A stretch of DNA of 64,000 nucleotides from Planococcus halotolerans (GCF_003289955.1 NZ_QLZR01000001.1:248001-312000), one strand, 5' to 3'. Positions 42,325 through 51,222 are shown, numbered from the stretch's first letter. Notes: generated by a model from the letters alone, not told the origin. Numbers and translations: made by a program.

Positions 42325-43515
42325 TTACATGCCTTCTGTCAATTGAACTTCCGCTTCCATCAGTTCAGCACCGCGATAGAATTTAACTTTCAATGTATCG
42401 CCGACTTCCGCTTTTGTATAGAGGTATTGGCGCAGTTCAAGCACCGAATTGATTTCATCTCCGCCCATTTCGACAATGACGTCACTTTGCTGGAGGCCGG
42501 CAGCTTCTGCACCTGAATCTTTGGCAACAGACTCAACCACGACACCTTTTTCCAACTCGGCCGGTAAATTCAATTCGTTTTGGCGAATTGGTGCTGGTAC
42601 ATTTTGCAGATCCAAAATGGATACGCCAAGTGCAGGTCTTTCAACTTCACCTTTCACTTCCAAATCTTCAATGATTGGAATAGCTGAATTGATTGGAATC
42701 GCCAAACCGATTCCTTCAACTGCATCCTGGGCAATCTTCATCGAATTGATCCCGATCAATTGGCCTTGGCTGTTGATCAATGCGCCACCACTGTTGCCGG
42801 GGTTGATCGCTGCGTCAGTCTGCAATACTTCAGCCTGCCAGTCTTCTGTTCCATCTTTATTGATATCAATCGGGATTGAACGTTCAGTCCCTGAAATCAC
42901 GCCAGTCGTTACGGATCCTGAAAATTGAAGTCCAAGCGGATTACCGATAGCGATAACCGGTTCTCCCGCTTTCAAAACAGAAGAATCCCCAAATTCAGCT
43001 ACGTCTTTGATTTCAGCTGAAGAGGTTTTTAAAACCGCTAGATCTGTCCAGACATCCGTGCCAAGGACTTCAGCATCGATTTCTGTTCCATCAGACAAGG
43101 TTACTTTAACTTGCTCTGCACCTTCAACTACGTGGTTATTGGTAACGATGTAAGCAGAGTCACCTTCTTTTTTATAGATGACACCAGACCCGGCTCCTGC
43201 TTCCTGAGGCTCGCTGCTACCGCCGCTCTGGCTGAACGGATTTTGTTTTGCAGTCTGCAAATTCGTCACTCCAACTACTGATGCAGAAGTGGCATCAACT
43301 ACTTCAGTAACATCTGACGTGACAATGGAAGAAACATTTTCCACTCCACTGACATTCTCTACTTGCTGTGTTTCTTCGCCAATCCCTTGCTCTATATCTG
43401 TAAATCCGGGAAGTACGACACCAGCCAGGACAGCCCCGGCCAATATACCGGTAAATCCTGAAGCAAAATTCCCTTTATTTCTTTTCTTCGGTTCTGTTGA
43501 ATTATAGTATCCCAT
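42325..43515 (-). CDS. HtrA-type membrane-anchored serine protease with PDZ domain
   Basis: The 396-aa protein has an N-terminal signal anchor (about residues 17-37), a trypsin-like domain with His128 (VTNNHVVEG), Asp158 (VWTDLAVL) and Ser242 (INPGNSGGAL), and a C-terminal PDZ domain (GVVVESVAKDSGAEAAGL). It is an extracytoplasmic quality-control protease like B. subtilis HtrA/HtrB. The start ATG follows CAGGAGGAATACTAA. The two-component genes upstream are transcribed in the same direction but end in their own terminator, so htrA has its own promoter, possibly controlled by that system. Confidence 0.94.
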   Translation of the reverse strand: MGYYNSTEPKKRNKGNFASGFTGILAGAVLAGVVLPGFTDIEQGIGEETQQVENVSGVENVSSIVTSDVTEVVDATSASVVGVTNLQTAKQNPFSQSGGSSEPQEAGAGSGVIYKKEGDSAYIVTNNHVVEGAEQVKVTLSDGTEIDAEVLGTDVWTDLAVLKTSSAEIKDVAEFGDSSVLKAGEPVIAIGNPLGLQFSGSVTTGVISGTERSIPIDINKDGTEDWQAEVLQTDAAINPGNSGGALINSQGQLIGINSMKIAQDAVEGIGLAIPINSAIPIIEDLEVKGEVERPALGVSILDLQNVPAPIRQNELNLPAELEKGVVVESVAKDSGAEAAGLQQSDVIVEMGGDEINSVLELRQYLYTKAEVGDTLKVKFYRGAELMEAEVQLTEGM

Positions 43516-43699
43516 TTAGTATTCCTCCTGAGTTATGAGTTTAAGTGATCTTTTATGCTATCGACATGGATAACAGCTGCGGCAGTCACTGCTCCCCCTA
43601 TTACTTATGCCGTTGTATAAAGATTAACAAGCAAATATGAATAAACTATGACCGAAGCTTTAAATAATATGGAAACTTTTAATCCCTTTTTAAAAACGT

Positions 43700-43737
43700 A
43701 AAAACGCACAAGCGATAATCGCTTGTGCGTCATTTTT
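43700..43737 (-). terminator. Terminator after the histidine kinase gene
   Basis: A 13-bp perfect stem ACGCACAAGCGAT / ATCGCTTGTGCGT is followed by T-rich sequence on the minus strand, at the stop at 43730. Confidence 0.9.
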
Positions 43738-45133
43738 CATCAGGGAGCCGGATAATGAATCTCGTCCCTTTTCCTTGTTCACTTTCTACCCGGATGTCTC
43801 CTCCATGAAGTTCCACTAATTGTTTGACGATCGATAACCCCAAGCCGAATTGCCCGCTCCCTCTGGAAACATCGGATTTGAAAAACCGTCGCCATATCAA
43901 ATCAATTTCTTCCACGTTGATTCCGCTTCCTGTGTCTGCAACTTCAATAATTGTAAAGCCCGGTTCAGAATAAGAAGATAAACGTATTTCTCCATTGTCA
44001 GTGAACTGGATACTGTTTTTCACAATATTGGTCAGCACCTGTATGATGCGGTCCATGTCCACATAAACTTCCTGATCCTCCGGTGCTTCAATTGTTATTG
44101 TATCGCCTTTTTCTGCAGCCAGAAACTCCATCTGGTCTTGAATAATCTCCAGCAATTCTTTTGTTTCCACACGTTCTTTCAGCAAGGTCACCTGATTCGA
44201 ACGGATCTTTTCATAATCCAGATTCTCATTGACCAGCCGAATCAGCCTTCTGGTTTCTTCGCTGACAAGACGTATGCCTTTTTCGCGCTGCTCTTCTTCA
44301 ATCATATTACTGCGAAGCCCTTCGATGACGCCCGCTATCGTAGTCAAAGGCGTCCTCATTTCATGGGAGACATCGGCCATAAACTGGCGCCTCCGATTTT
44401 CAAGACGTTCGATTTCTTCATTTGATGCATGAAGTTTGGTTGTCATGTTGTTAAAGTCTTTTGCTAAATCCCCGAATTCATCGGAACCAGATTCAGGCAA
44501 TTTCACATCGTAGTTTCCTTCGCTGACCATGGCCGTCGCTTTTCGCATTCGCTGCAGCCGGCTGACGTGCAGCTTTGACAGCAAGTAGCTGAGCAATAAT
44601 GCAATCGCCAGAGCAGCCAGCATTGCCGTCAGCAGCGTTCGGTTCAATTCATAAATCATTTCACTTGTACCGCTGACCGGCGCAGCCAGCAGCACACCTC
44701 CAGCCAGTTGATTGCCTTCTACATACGGCAGGGCCACAAATGTTACCGTATCCTCAAACCGCTCTACATCCCGGTTGACGACAAGGGTTTCTCCCCGTTC
44801 AATCGTATTCCATTCCTCGGGTGAAAGCTCCACCGGCGGGAACGCTTCCGATATGGGATATAGAATCCGGCTTTGCTGATCAAAGACGATAAAATTAATA
44901 TTTTGTGCCTGTAAAATAGAAACATACTGTTCCAGATTTACCGCGGGACGCGGGCCTTCCAATACGGCCAGAATCTCCTGGCCGTAATTTTCAAGTTCCT
45001 CCGCTTTGTCCTGGTAGGCGAAATCTTCGACAAAGCGAATGAACAAAAGGCTGAGAATCAAAAAGGATATCAGCAGGATACTCAAATGGCTGCCCATCAA
45101 TTGATAGAAATAATTAATCCGCCTGTTCTTCAA
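43730..45133 (-). CDS. Sensor histidine kinase
   Basis: The 467-aa membrane kinase has an N-terminal transmembrane helix (LSILLISFLILSLLFIRF), an extracellular sensor domain, a second helix (LTAMLAALAIALLLSYLL), HAMP, a DHp domain with the phosphoacceptor His in ADVSHEMRTPLTTIAG, and a HATPase domain (NIVKNSIQFT, ADTGSGI, GQFGLGLSIVKQLVELHGG). I favour the TTG at 45133, which gives KNRRINYFYQLMGSHL and overlaps the regulator by 20 nt; ATG 45097 is the alternative. It resembles CssS in size and in having htrA nearby. Confidence 0.92.
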   Translation of the reverse strand: MKNRRINYFYQLMGSHLSILLISFLILSLLFIRFVEDFAYQDKAEELENYGQEILAVLEGPRPAVNLEQYVSILQAQNINFIVFDQQSRILYPISEAFPPVELSPEEWNTIERGETLVVNRDVERFEDTVTFVALPYVEGNQLAGGVLLAAPVSGTSEMIYELNRTLLTAMLAALAIALLLSYLLSKLHVSRLQRMRKATAMVSEGNYDVKLPESGSDEFGDLAKDFNNMTTKLHASNEEIERLENRRRQFMADVSHEMRTPLTTIAGVIEGLRSNMIEEEQREKGIRLVSEETRRLIRLVNENLDYEKIRSNQVTLLKERVETKELLEIIQDQMEFLAAEKGDTITIEAPEDQEVYVDMDRIIQVLTNIVKNSIQFTDNGEIRLSSYSEPGFTIIEVADTGSGINVEEIDLIWRRFFKSDVSRGSGQFGLGLSIVKQLVELHGGDIRVESEQGKGTRFIIRLPDEK

Positions 45134-45794
45134 ATTTATAGCCAACTCCCCAAACGGTGTGGAAGTACTGGTCACCGCCGGATATTTTTTTGCGGATCCG
45201 TTTAATATGGACGTCCACCGTCCGTTCATCACCGTAGAATTGATAGCCCCAAACTCTTTCCAGCAGCTGTTCGCGGCTGAACACCTGTTTCGGATGCTGC
45301 AACAGGAACACGAGCAAATCGTATTCCTTCGGTGTGAGATTCTCTATAACAGTGCCATCCTTTTGTACTTCTCTCGTTGTTTTATTGATCGTGAAATGCT
45401 TCGTCTGTATTTGATCATCAACGGTCTCCCCTTTTTGGGAACGTCTGGTGACCGCTTTGATCCTCGCCATTAAAGTAAGCGGGCTGAAAGGTTTTGTGAC
45501 GTAATCGTCTGCACCCATCTCAAAGCCGATTACCTGATCCGATTCGCTGTCTTTTGCCGTCAGCATGATGATCGGCACCTGATCTCCCTGCTCGCGGATT
45601 TTTCTGCACAATGCGATGCCGTCCATTCCCGGCAGCATCCAATCCAGGACCAGCAGATCATAGTCATTTTGCTGATATTTATTGAATCCTTCGATGCCAT
45701 CAGAAGCAAACTCCCCGGTAATTCCTTCTTTTGAAAAAAATAATTCGAGCATTGAACTGACGCTCGGATTATCTTCGACAACTAAAATATGCAT
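45114..45794 (-). CDS. OmpR/PhoB-family response regulator
   Basis: The 226-aa protein has a receiver domain with phospho-acceptor Asp51 (DLLVLDWMLPGMDG), conserved Thr and Lys (MLTAKDS, DDYVTKPFSP), and a winged-helix output domain (LTPKEYDLLVFLLQHPKQVFSREQLLERVWGY, RTVDVHIKRIRKKI). It is translationally coupled to the kinase gene downstream. Targets could include htrA, by analogy with CssRS, but no binding site was identified. Confidence 0.95.
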   Translation of the reverse strand: MHILVVEDNPSVSSMLELFFSKEGITGEFASDGIEGFNKYQQNDYDLLVLDWMLPGMDGIALCRKIREQGDQVPIIMLTAKDSESDQVIGFEMGADDYVTKPFSPLTLMARIKAVTRRSQKGETVDDQIQTKHFTINKTTREVQKDGTVIENLTPKEYDLLVFLLQHPKQVFSREQLLERVWGYQFYGDERTVDVHIKRIRKKISGGDQYFHTVWGVGYKFEEQAD

Positions 45795-45855
45795 CCCGAA
45801 CCTCCTCTGCCTTTATGTATTAAAGTTATACCAATGCTTTTTTAAACGCAATTGA

Positions 45856-45884
45856 ATAAAAGCCACTCAGAACCGAGTGGCTTG
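45856..45884 (-). terminator. Terminator after the GTPase gene
   Basis: The 9-bp stem AAGCCACTC / GAGTGGCTT is followed on the minus strand by TTTTATT. Confidence 0.8.
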
Positions 45885-45889
45885 GACTG

Positions 45890-46903
45890 TCAGGCTTTCG
45901 TTGCCTTTTGCTTATATTTTTCAAACAGATCTCCGATCATATCGTAATCGATGGCCATATTGTTTTCATATGCATATTTCACACCATAACCAAGAGCCAC
46001 GGTCATCGCTGTCGCTACTGTTCCCCCTATAATCGATCCCGCCCCAGGGATGAATTTCAGAGCCTGCCTGTAAATTGTATGGCCGACAGTTTGTGTGGCC
46101 GTTATGACAATCATATCTTTCGCAGCTTTTTTGGATAAGGGCTTATCATATAATTTCGAAAGCTTGATAATCAGACCTACTTGAAGTGAAGTCAGCGGCA
46201 CGACATCCGATCCCGGAATTGGTGATGCCCCGATAATCCCGGCTGAAACGCCTGCTCCGACGATCCATCTGGTAGCTGCGGCCGATTTTTCTTTCATGCT
46301 TTTTGCGAAAAGCAGGTCTTTACCTTTTTTTTCGAGCATCACAAGAATTTCACGCTTCAGATCTTCCAAATTTTCACCTGTTTTCGAGGAAATCGGAATC
46401 ACTTTATATTTATTTTTGGTATGGTTTTTAACAAATTGAATTAAGGAAGGGATATTTTCAGCAGCGTCTATTTTATTCAAGACAATAAGAATGTCCTTAT
46501 TGTTCTTTTCGATAGCTGTGAATTTCTCTTTTTCGCTGTCGGAGAAAACCGTTCCCGCAGCATTGAGGAAAAATAATACCACATCTGATTTCTGGACGAA
46601 TTCGAGCGTCTTTTTCGGATTTTCATCATTGGGGTCATTCAGGCCCGGAGTGTCCATGAATTTGATGTTTTCAAGCCCGCGCATATTATACGGATCGACG
46701 CTTACAGTCTCACCCGGCATCGGATTCGTGCTGGCAATGTCTTCACCGATGATTTTATTGACGGTTGAAGATTTCCCGGCATTGACTTCGCCGATCAGTG
46801 AGATCAGCAAATCCTGCTCCAGCATGTCGTTGACTTTCTTCATTTCATTTTCAAACATCTTATTCATCGTCTGCATTACTTCATCTTCAAACTTCTTCAC
46901 CAA
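45890..46903 (-). CDS. Dynamin-like/Era-type GTPase with C-terminal DUF697 membrane domain
   Basis: The 337-aa protein has G1 GEVNAGKSSTVNKI (residues ~39-52), G3 FMDTPGLND and G4 VLNKIDAAEN, followed by SSKTGENLEDLKREI. The C-terminal third contains hydrophobic, glycine-rich segments (GAGVSAGIIGASPIPGSDVVPLT, FIPGAGSIIGGTVATAMTVALGYG) typical of YcjF/DUF697 proteins. It may act at the membrane in a stress or remodelling role. The start is TTG 46903 or GTG 46900, both after AAGGAGG. No partner gene is evident. Confidence 0.88.
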   Translation of the reverse strand: MVKKFEDEVMQTMNKMFENEMKKVNDMLEQDLLISLIGEVNAGKSSTVNKIIGEDIASTNPMPGETVSVDPYNMRGLENIKFMDTPGLNDPNDENPKKTLEFVQKSDVVLFFLNAAGTVFSDSEKEKFTAIEKNNKDILIVLNKIDAAENIPSLIQFVKNHTKNKYKVIPISSKTGENLEDLKREILVMLEKKGKDLLFAKSMKEKSAAATRWIVGAGVSAGIIGASPIPGSDVVPLTSLQVGLIIKLSKLYDKPLSKKAAKDMIVITATQTVGHTIYRQALKFIPGAGSIIGGTVATAMTVALGYGVKYAYENNMAIDYDMIGDLFEKYKQKATKA

Positions 46904-47035
46904 ATCCAGTCGCCTCCTTAAAGAATATCTATCCTTATTATAAGCGTTTCTCCCTTTTCTAACTATTATAACGCTATGAATAATAAACAGCGGAAAGGGA
47001 ATAACAAGAAAAACTAGCAGAAAAGGAGTGTTCTC

Positions 47036-47659
47036 ATGCAGATTTTAAAAGCTTTATTTCTTAATACTTCGTTAAAAAGCACTTCAGACCCTTCTCATAC
47101 GGAAGGGTTTATGGAAGATGTGAAAATCCATTACAATCAACTTGGAGTGGAATCGGAAATCGTCAGGCTGGCGGATTACAACATCGCCCATGGTGTCCAG
47201 GAGGATATGGGTGATGGCGATGAATGGCCGCAGATTTTAGAGAAGGTGATGGCGGCTGATATCCTGATCATCGGAACGCCAATCTGGCTCGGCGAGAAAA
47301 GTTCACTTTGCACACAGGCAATCGAGCGGCTGTATGGCAGCAGCAGCGTCACCAATGACAGTGGACAGGCCGTTTTCTACAATAAAGTTGGCGGAGCTGT
47401 CGTAACCGGCAATGAAGACGGCGCAAAGCATTCTGCCTCAGAAATTCTTTACAGCCTTTCGCATATAGGCTTTACCATTCCACCGAATGTCGACGCTTAT
47501 TGGGTCGGCGAAGCCGGGCCGGGTGAATCCTATATGGACGCAGGCCGGGACAATGACTTCACCAAATCTACAATCGAACGACTGGCCTATAACACATACC
47601 ACTTTGCAGGGTTGCTGAAAAACAATCCGATTCCTGCTGAAGGCAATACATTGGAATAG
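47036..47659 (+). CDS. Flavodoxin-like NAD(P)H-dependent FMN reductase
   Basis: The 207-aa protein has a flavodoxin fold: LKALFLNTSLKS for phosphate binding at the N-terminus, ADILIIGTPIWLGEKSSLCTQAIERL for the flavin, and NKVGGAVVTGNEDGAKHSASEIL. It probably reduces FMN, quinones or similar acceptors with NAD(P)H. The start follows AAAAGGAGTG. It is monocistronic, with a terminator shared with a convergent gene. Confidence 0.9.
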   Translation: MQILKALFLNTSLKSTSDPSHTEGFMEDVKIHYNQLGVESEIVRLADYNIAHGVQEDMGDGDEWPQILEKVMAADILIIGTPIWLGEKSSLCTQAIERLYGSSSVTNDSGQAVFYNKVGGAVVTGNEDGAKHSASEILYSLSHIGFTIPPNVDAYWVGEAGPGESYMDAGRDNDFTKSTIERLAYNTYHFAGLLKNNPIPAEGNTLE

Positions 47660-47697
47660 AAAAAAGCCCGGAACTCAGGTTCCGGGCTCATTTTCAT
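47660..47697. terminator. Bidirectional terminator
   Basis: The 10-bp stem AGCCCGGAAC / GTTCCGGGCT has flanking A and T tracts and lies between convergent genes. Confidence 0.9.
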
Positions 47698-48224
47698 TTC
47701 CACATTCTTTTTACAGAAGCTTTTTCACCTTCAATAGTCAGAACATAAACATCGGGATTCGATAATGCTTTCCACTCTTCGAATCCGTAAGCTTCCTCGA
47801 ATTTCTTCAGCAACAATCCCATCATATTCCCATGGGTCACCAACACAGCGTTATCAGGAGCTTCCGTCAAGACCTCAGCTCCTCTTTCCGCCGCTTCACT
47901 GGCCGACTCGCCGCCTTCGAACTTCAATTCAAAATTGTTGAAGGACTGCTCAAGTTTTTCCATCCAATCAGGCAAATCTTCTGTACTGAGTACCCGTTCT
48001 GCCAGCCTGTCATCGATTTGAATCGACAATTCACGTGAGGCTGAAAGCGGCTCAATGGACTGGATGGCACGGGTAAATGGACTGCTGATGATATGGCTGA
48101 TTTCAATGCCTTTGAAAAATGCAGTCAACGCCTCGGCTTGTTCCCTGCCTTCTGCCGTCAATTCTGCATCGGGAGCCTGACCTGTAGCCTTGCAATGCCT
48201 GATCAAATAGAAAGTCTTCTGCAT
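47694..48224 (-). CDS. Histidine phosphatase family protein
   Basis: The 176-aa branch-1 histidine phosphatase has the catalytic LIRHCKATGQ motif, in which the usual RHG is RHC. Other landmarks are LTAEGREQAEALTAFFKG, SSPFTRAIQSIEPL, and the second catalytic His in NAVLVTHGNMMGLLL. The substrate is unknown. It lies downstream of ribH by about 38 bp and may be co-transcribed with the riboflavin genes. Confidence 0.92.
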   Translation of the reverse strand: MQKTFYLIRHCKATGQAPDAELTAEGREQAEALTAFFKGIEISHIISSPFTRAIQSIEPLSASRELSIQIDDRLAERVLSTEDLPDWMEKLEQSFNNFELKFEGGESASEAAERGAEVLTEAPDNAVLVTHGNMMGLLLKKFEEAYGFEEWKALSNPDVYVLTIEGEKASVKRMWK

Positions 48225-48262
48225 AGGTACACCTCATTGAATATTTTTTGAATCAGTAAGCT

Positions 48263-48730
48263 TTATTGGATTTTTTTCATCAGGTTGGCCATTTCAATTG
48301 CGCCTGCAGCAGATTCCCAGCCTTTATTGCCCGCTTTCGTTCCGGCACGTTCGATTGCCTGTTCAATGGAGTCTGTTGTCAATACACCGAAGATAACCGG
48401 AATATTGGCCTGATCGCTGGCACGTGATACGCCTTTCGCCACTTCGCTGCAAACAAAATCAAAATGCGGAGTTGCTCCGCGAATAACAGTGCCCAGTGTA
48501 ATAACAGCATCATACTTTCCGCTGACAGCCATCTTTTTGGCAACCAACGGAATTTCAAATGCACCAGGAACCCATGCAATTGATACATCTTCATCATTTA
48601 CACCGTGTCTTTTCAATGCATCTTCCGCACCACTCAGCAACTTGCTTGTGATAAATTCATTGAAACGTCCGACAACGATTCCAATCTTTAATCCTTCTCC
48701 ATTTAAATATCCTTCATAGTGTACAGTCAT
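48263..48730 (-). CDS. ribH: 6,7-dimethyl-8-ribityllumazine synthase
   Basis: The 155-aa enzyme condenses the ribityl pyrimidine with 3,4-dihydroxy-2-butanone 4-phosphate. Typical segments are [83 protein letters not shown] start at ATG 48730 because GGAGGAG lies nine bases before it; an ATG two codons upstream is too close to that site. It is the last riboflavin gene behind the FMN riboswitch. Confidence 0.96.
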   Translation of the reverse strand: MTVHYEGYLNGEGLKIGIVVGRFNEFITSKLLSGAEDALKRHGVNDEDVSIAWVPGAFEIPLVAKKMAVSGKYDAVITLGTVIRGATPHFDFVCSEVAKGVSRASDQANIPVIFGVLTTDSIEQAIERAGTKAGNKGWESAAGAIEMANLMKKIQ

Positions 48731-48732
48731 AT

Positions 48733-49371
48733 TCATTCTCCTCCTTCGCTGCGGTCTAAAACCTCAGCTGCTAATTTTTGCTGGTAAGCAATCAAATCTT
48801 TTATCGTTAAAATTCCCAGTTTCAGCCTTTCAGCCACCTTGATCAGATCCGGTACTCTGGCCATCGTTCCATCGACATTCATGATTTCACAAATGACTCC
48901 TGCTGGAGCTGAACCCGCAAGCTTTGCCAAATCCACAGCTGCCTCCGTATGCCCGGAGCGCTCAAGTACGCCGCCATCTTTGGCGATTAGCGGGAATACA
49001 TGACCCGGACGCTTAAAATCCGCAGGCGTGGCATCTTCTTTAATCATGCTCATTATTGTATGGGAGCGTTCAAATGCGCTGATTCCTGTAGTGGTATCTT
49101 TATGGTCAATGCTGATGGTAAAGGCTGTCCCGTACTCATCCGTATTATCATCAGTCATCAACCCGACTTTAAGTTTTTTGGCGAGGCCTTCCGTGACAGG
49201 CACGCATATTAACCCTCTGCCTTCTGTCGCCATCAAATTAATGATTTCAGGTGTTGCATGTTCAGCCAGCGCAATAAAATCACCCTCGTTCTCGCGATCT
49301 TCGTCGTCAATAACAATAATTGCCTTGCCTTGTTTCAAATCTTCCAATGCTTCTTCTACCTTGTAAAACAA
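48733..49371 (-). CDS. ribB: 3,4-dihydroxy-2-butanone 4-phosphate synthase, stand-alone (no GTP cyclohydrolase II domain)
   Basis: The 212-aa protein has the DHBP synthase motifs [51 protein letters not shown] and [16 protein letters not shown] start at TTG 49371, seven bases after GGGAGG. Most Firmicutes carry a ~400-aa RibBA fusion, but this frame ends in a short tail right after DLIAYQQ, where the RibA domain would begin, and the next bases are the ribH ribosome binding site. GTP cyclohydrolase II must be encoded elsewhere, or the pathway is incomplete. Confidence 0.94.
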   Translation of the reverse strand: MFYKVEEALEDLKQGKAIIVIDDEDRENEGDFIALAEHATPEIINLMATEGRGLICVPVTEGLAKKLKVGLMTDDNTDEYGTAFTISIDHKDTTTGISAFERSHTIMSMIKEDATPADFKRPGHVFPLIAKDGGVLERSGHTEAAVDLAKLAGSAPAGVICEIMNVDGTMARVPDLIKVAERLKLGILTIKDLIAYQQKLAAEVLDRSEGGE

Positions 49372-49384
49372 AATTATGCCTCCC

Positions 49385-50017
49385 TTAGAATCCTTGCTCT
49401 GCCAGCCAGCTTCTTGACATTTCCGGTTTATCGGACTGATGGATTCGTTCTGTATATTTCGCCAAAAGATCGCATTCGATATTGACGCGTTCACCAATTC
49501 CTTTTTCTCCAAGCAATGAATCTTCCTGTGTAGTGGGAATCAATGAAATTGTAACTGAGCTGCTGCCAACTGAAAAAACAGTGAGAGACGTGCCGTCTAC
49601 GGAAATAGACCCTTTGACCATCATGTATTTCATCAATGAAGAATCCAGCTCGATTGTTTTAGTCACTGCATTCGATTCTTTTTTCACCGATCGGATTACT
49701 CCGACGCCATCAACGTGGCCGCTGACAAAATGACCCCCGAATCGGCCAGTGGCCGGCATTGCCCGTTCAAGATTGACACGAGAACCGGTCCGCAGATCTG
49801 ACATGGTCGAAGATTTGACTGTCTCGGGAATGACATCAACTGTAAAAGATTTTTGGTCATGGACAGATACCGTCAAACAAACACCATTGATTGAAATGCT
49901 GTCCCCTCTTTTAATGTCGTCCAAAATAAGAGCACAGGCAATCGTCAATTCCATAGCTTGAGGTTTTGTGCGGATTGCAGTGACATGTCCCACTTCTTCC
50001 ACAATTCCTGTGAACAT
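49385..50017 (-). CDS. ribE: Riboflavin synthase, alpha subunit
   Basis: The 210-aa protein has two internally related lumazine-binding domains: [12 protein letters not shown] with [13 protein letters not shown] and [14 protein letters not shown] in the first, and [13 protein letters not shown] in the second. It dismutates two lumazine molecules into riboflavin. The start ATG at 50017 overlaps the TGA of the upstream small orf (TGATG), so translation is coupled. The gap to ribB is about 14 bp. Confidence 0.95.
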   Translation of the reverse strand: MFTGIVEEVGHVTAIRTKPQAMELTIACALILDDIKRGDSISINGVCLTVSVHDQKSFTVDVIPETVKSSTMSDLRTGSRVNLERAMPATGRFGGHFVSGHVDGVGVIRSVKKESNAVTKTIELDSSLMKYMMVKGSISVDGTSLTVFSVGSSSVTISLIPTTQEDSLLGEKGIGERVNIECDLLAKYTERIHQSDKPEMSRSWLAEQGF

Positions 50018-50301
50018 CAGGCACACTCCTCTATTCTTTTTTGGGCTTTAATTTCTGTTCGTTCCAATTTATTAAATGGGTATTTTTCCACCATGGGGCG
50101 AATGGGTGGTGGGGATAGGGTTGCAGAGTAGTTTTGAGATGATTTTGCTGTTACCGATGTGCCGGCCTTCTTTTCACGAAGCATGGGCATACAAATTTCA
50201 AGCTTGCCCAAATAACCCTCTTTCCTGAGGGGGGAAGACAGTTCTCTTTTAGTCAGTGAATCATAAAAACTGGTTTGCTTCAGTAAAACAGTTCTTTTCA
50301 T
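50017..50301 (-). CDS. Unrecognised 94-aa orf at the ribD position of the riboflavin operon
   Basis: An ATG at 50301 follows an excellent GGAAGGAG site directly downstream of the FMN riboswitch. The frame ends in TGATG overlapping the ribE start. The product (MKRTVLLKQTSFYDSLTKRE..., later SATLSPPPIRPMVEKYPF) has no RibD deaminase motif (HAE, PCxxxGxxxPC) and I cannot assign a family. It could be a decayed remnant with an insertion, a leader-like coupling orf, or a new small protein. Confidence that it is translated is moderate because of the signals at both ends. Confidence 0.5.
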   Translation of the reverse strand: MKRTVLLKQTSFYDSLTKRELSSPLRKEGYLGKLEICMPMLREKKAGTSVTAKSSQNYSATLSPPPIRPMVEKYPFNKLERTEIKAQKRIEECA

Positions 50302-50365
50302 AAAAATTTCTCCTTCCGATTCGGTTATCGAAAAGAAGAGGCACATAACAAATAGAACATGAATT

Positions 50366-50523
50366 CTTCTCCCATCCAGACTTTAACTGTCGGTGCCGGA
50401 TTCTCACCAGCTCCACCGTATCCAAAGTATGGCAACGCTGTTGCCATACTTTGGATACGGGTCACGGACTTGCAGCAGGGCGCTGCTCACCGTCGGTGGG
50501 GAATTTCACCCCGCCCCGAAGAA
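50366..50523 (-). promoter_or_regulatory. FMN riboswitch (RFN element)
   Basis: Read on the minus strand, all RFN landmarks are present: TTCGGGGCGGGGTGAAATTCC, CCCACCGACGGTGAGCAGCG, GCAAGTCCGTGACCC, GGTGGAGCTGGTGAGAATCC, GGCACCGACAGTTAAAGTC and TGGATGGGAGAAG. The variable arm is a 21-bp perfect hairpin with a 3-nt loop (50416-50436 pairs with 50440-50460). It controls the orf-ribE-ribB-ribH genes. I see no strong terminator between it and the first start, so control could be translational. Confidence 0.95.
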
Positions 50524-50609
50524 TTCAATTCGATTATTTGTCTTTTCCATAGTAGCATAGGATAAAAGAAGAAAACATCATTTCATCACCAGACAGAGGA
50601 GGTTATTAA

Positions 50610-50933
50610 ATGGCACATGCTTTAACAGTGAAAGGCATTGGCGTCGACGAGGAAACCCGCTGCTCTCATTACCATTCTGAAATCGACCGCATCGCGATTA
50701 AATTTTATTGCTGCGGGGAATATTATCCGTGCTTCGAATGCCACCAGGCTGTTGGCTGCGGTAATCACCAGGTGTGGCCCAAAAAAGAGTTCACACAAAA
50801 AGCTGTGCTCTGCGGGTCCTGCGGTTACGAACTTTCTATAGCAGAATATTTGAAGTGTGAATCTTCATGTCCCAATTGTTCGGCGGCATTCAATCCCGGC
50901 TGCAGCCTTCACAAACATCTTTATTTTGAGTGA
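50610..50933 (+). CDS. CHY-type zinc finger protein
   Basis: The 107-aa protein is rich in Cys and His in the CHY zinc finger pattern: TRCSHYHSEIDRIAIKFYCCG, YPCFECHQAVGCGNHQVW, VLCGSCGYELSI, CESSCPNCSAAFNPGCSLHKH. It should bind about three zinc ions. Its function in bacteria is not established; eukaryotic CHY domains bind other proteins. The start follows AGAGGAGG. It is divergent from the riboflavin operon. Confidence 0.92.
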   Translation: MAHALTVKGIGVDEETRCSHYHSEIDRIAIKFYCCGEYYPCFECHQAVGCGNHQVWPKKEFTQKAVLCGSCGYELSIAEYLKCESSCPNCSAAFNPGCSLHKHLYFE

Positions 50934-50937
50934 AGAG

Positions 50938-51222
50938 AAAAGCGGAAGTGCCTGTCCAGCTCTGACAGGTGTAAGGCGAACATGCGAAGTGGCGCTTTTG
51001 CCATGCAGCAGGTTTGACTTATATCCCTAAGAGCTGGGCGCTGGAGTCTGGACTAAAGAAAAGCGCAAGCGCCTGTTAAGTCCCGACAAGCGCTGGAAGC
51101 CTTGACGGTAATGGCGTTCTTTGCCATTGACGGCAGCTCTTTTTCATGTGTCGAAGCTAGCGAAGCGATGCAGACACAAGGCTGAAGCGACTCGAGGGGC
51201 TGGGCGCTGGAGTCTGGACAGC
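50938..51222 (+). repeat. Family A intergenic repeat, copy 5 (two units)
   Basis: The first unit runs from GAAAAGCGGAAGTGCCTGTCCAGCTC to GAGCTGGGCGCTGGAGTCTGGAC. The second begins GAAAAGCGCAAGCGCCTGTTAAG, contains CGAAGCTAGCGAAGCGATGCAG, and ends GGGGCTGGGCGCTGGAGTCTGGAC. The gap 50934-51310 contains only this and a terminator. Confidence 0.8.

Noticed and set aside
42449..42928. 159-aa plus-strand frame
   Set aside because: It is antisense to the htrA protease domain.
50302..50346. Longer N-terminus for the orf between the riboswitch and ribE
   Set aside because: The upstream start would lie ahead of a good GGAAGGAG site that fits ATG 50301.
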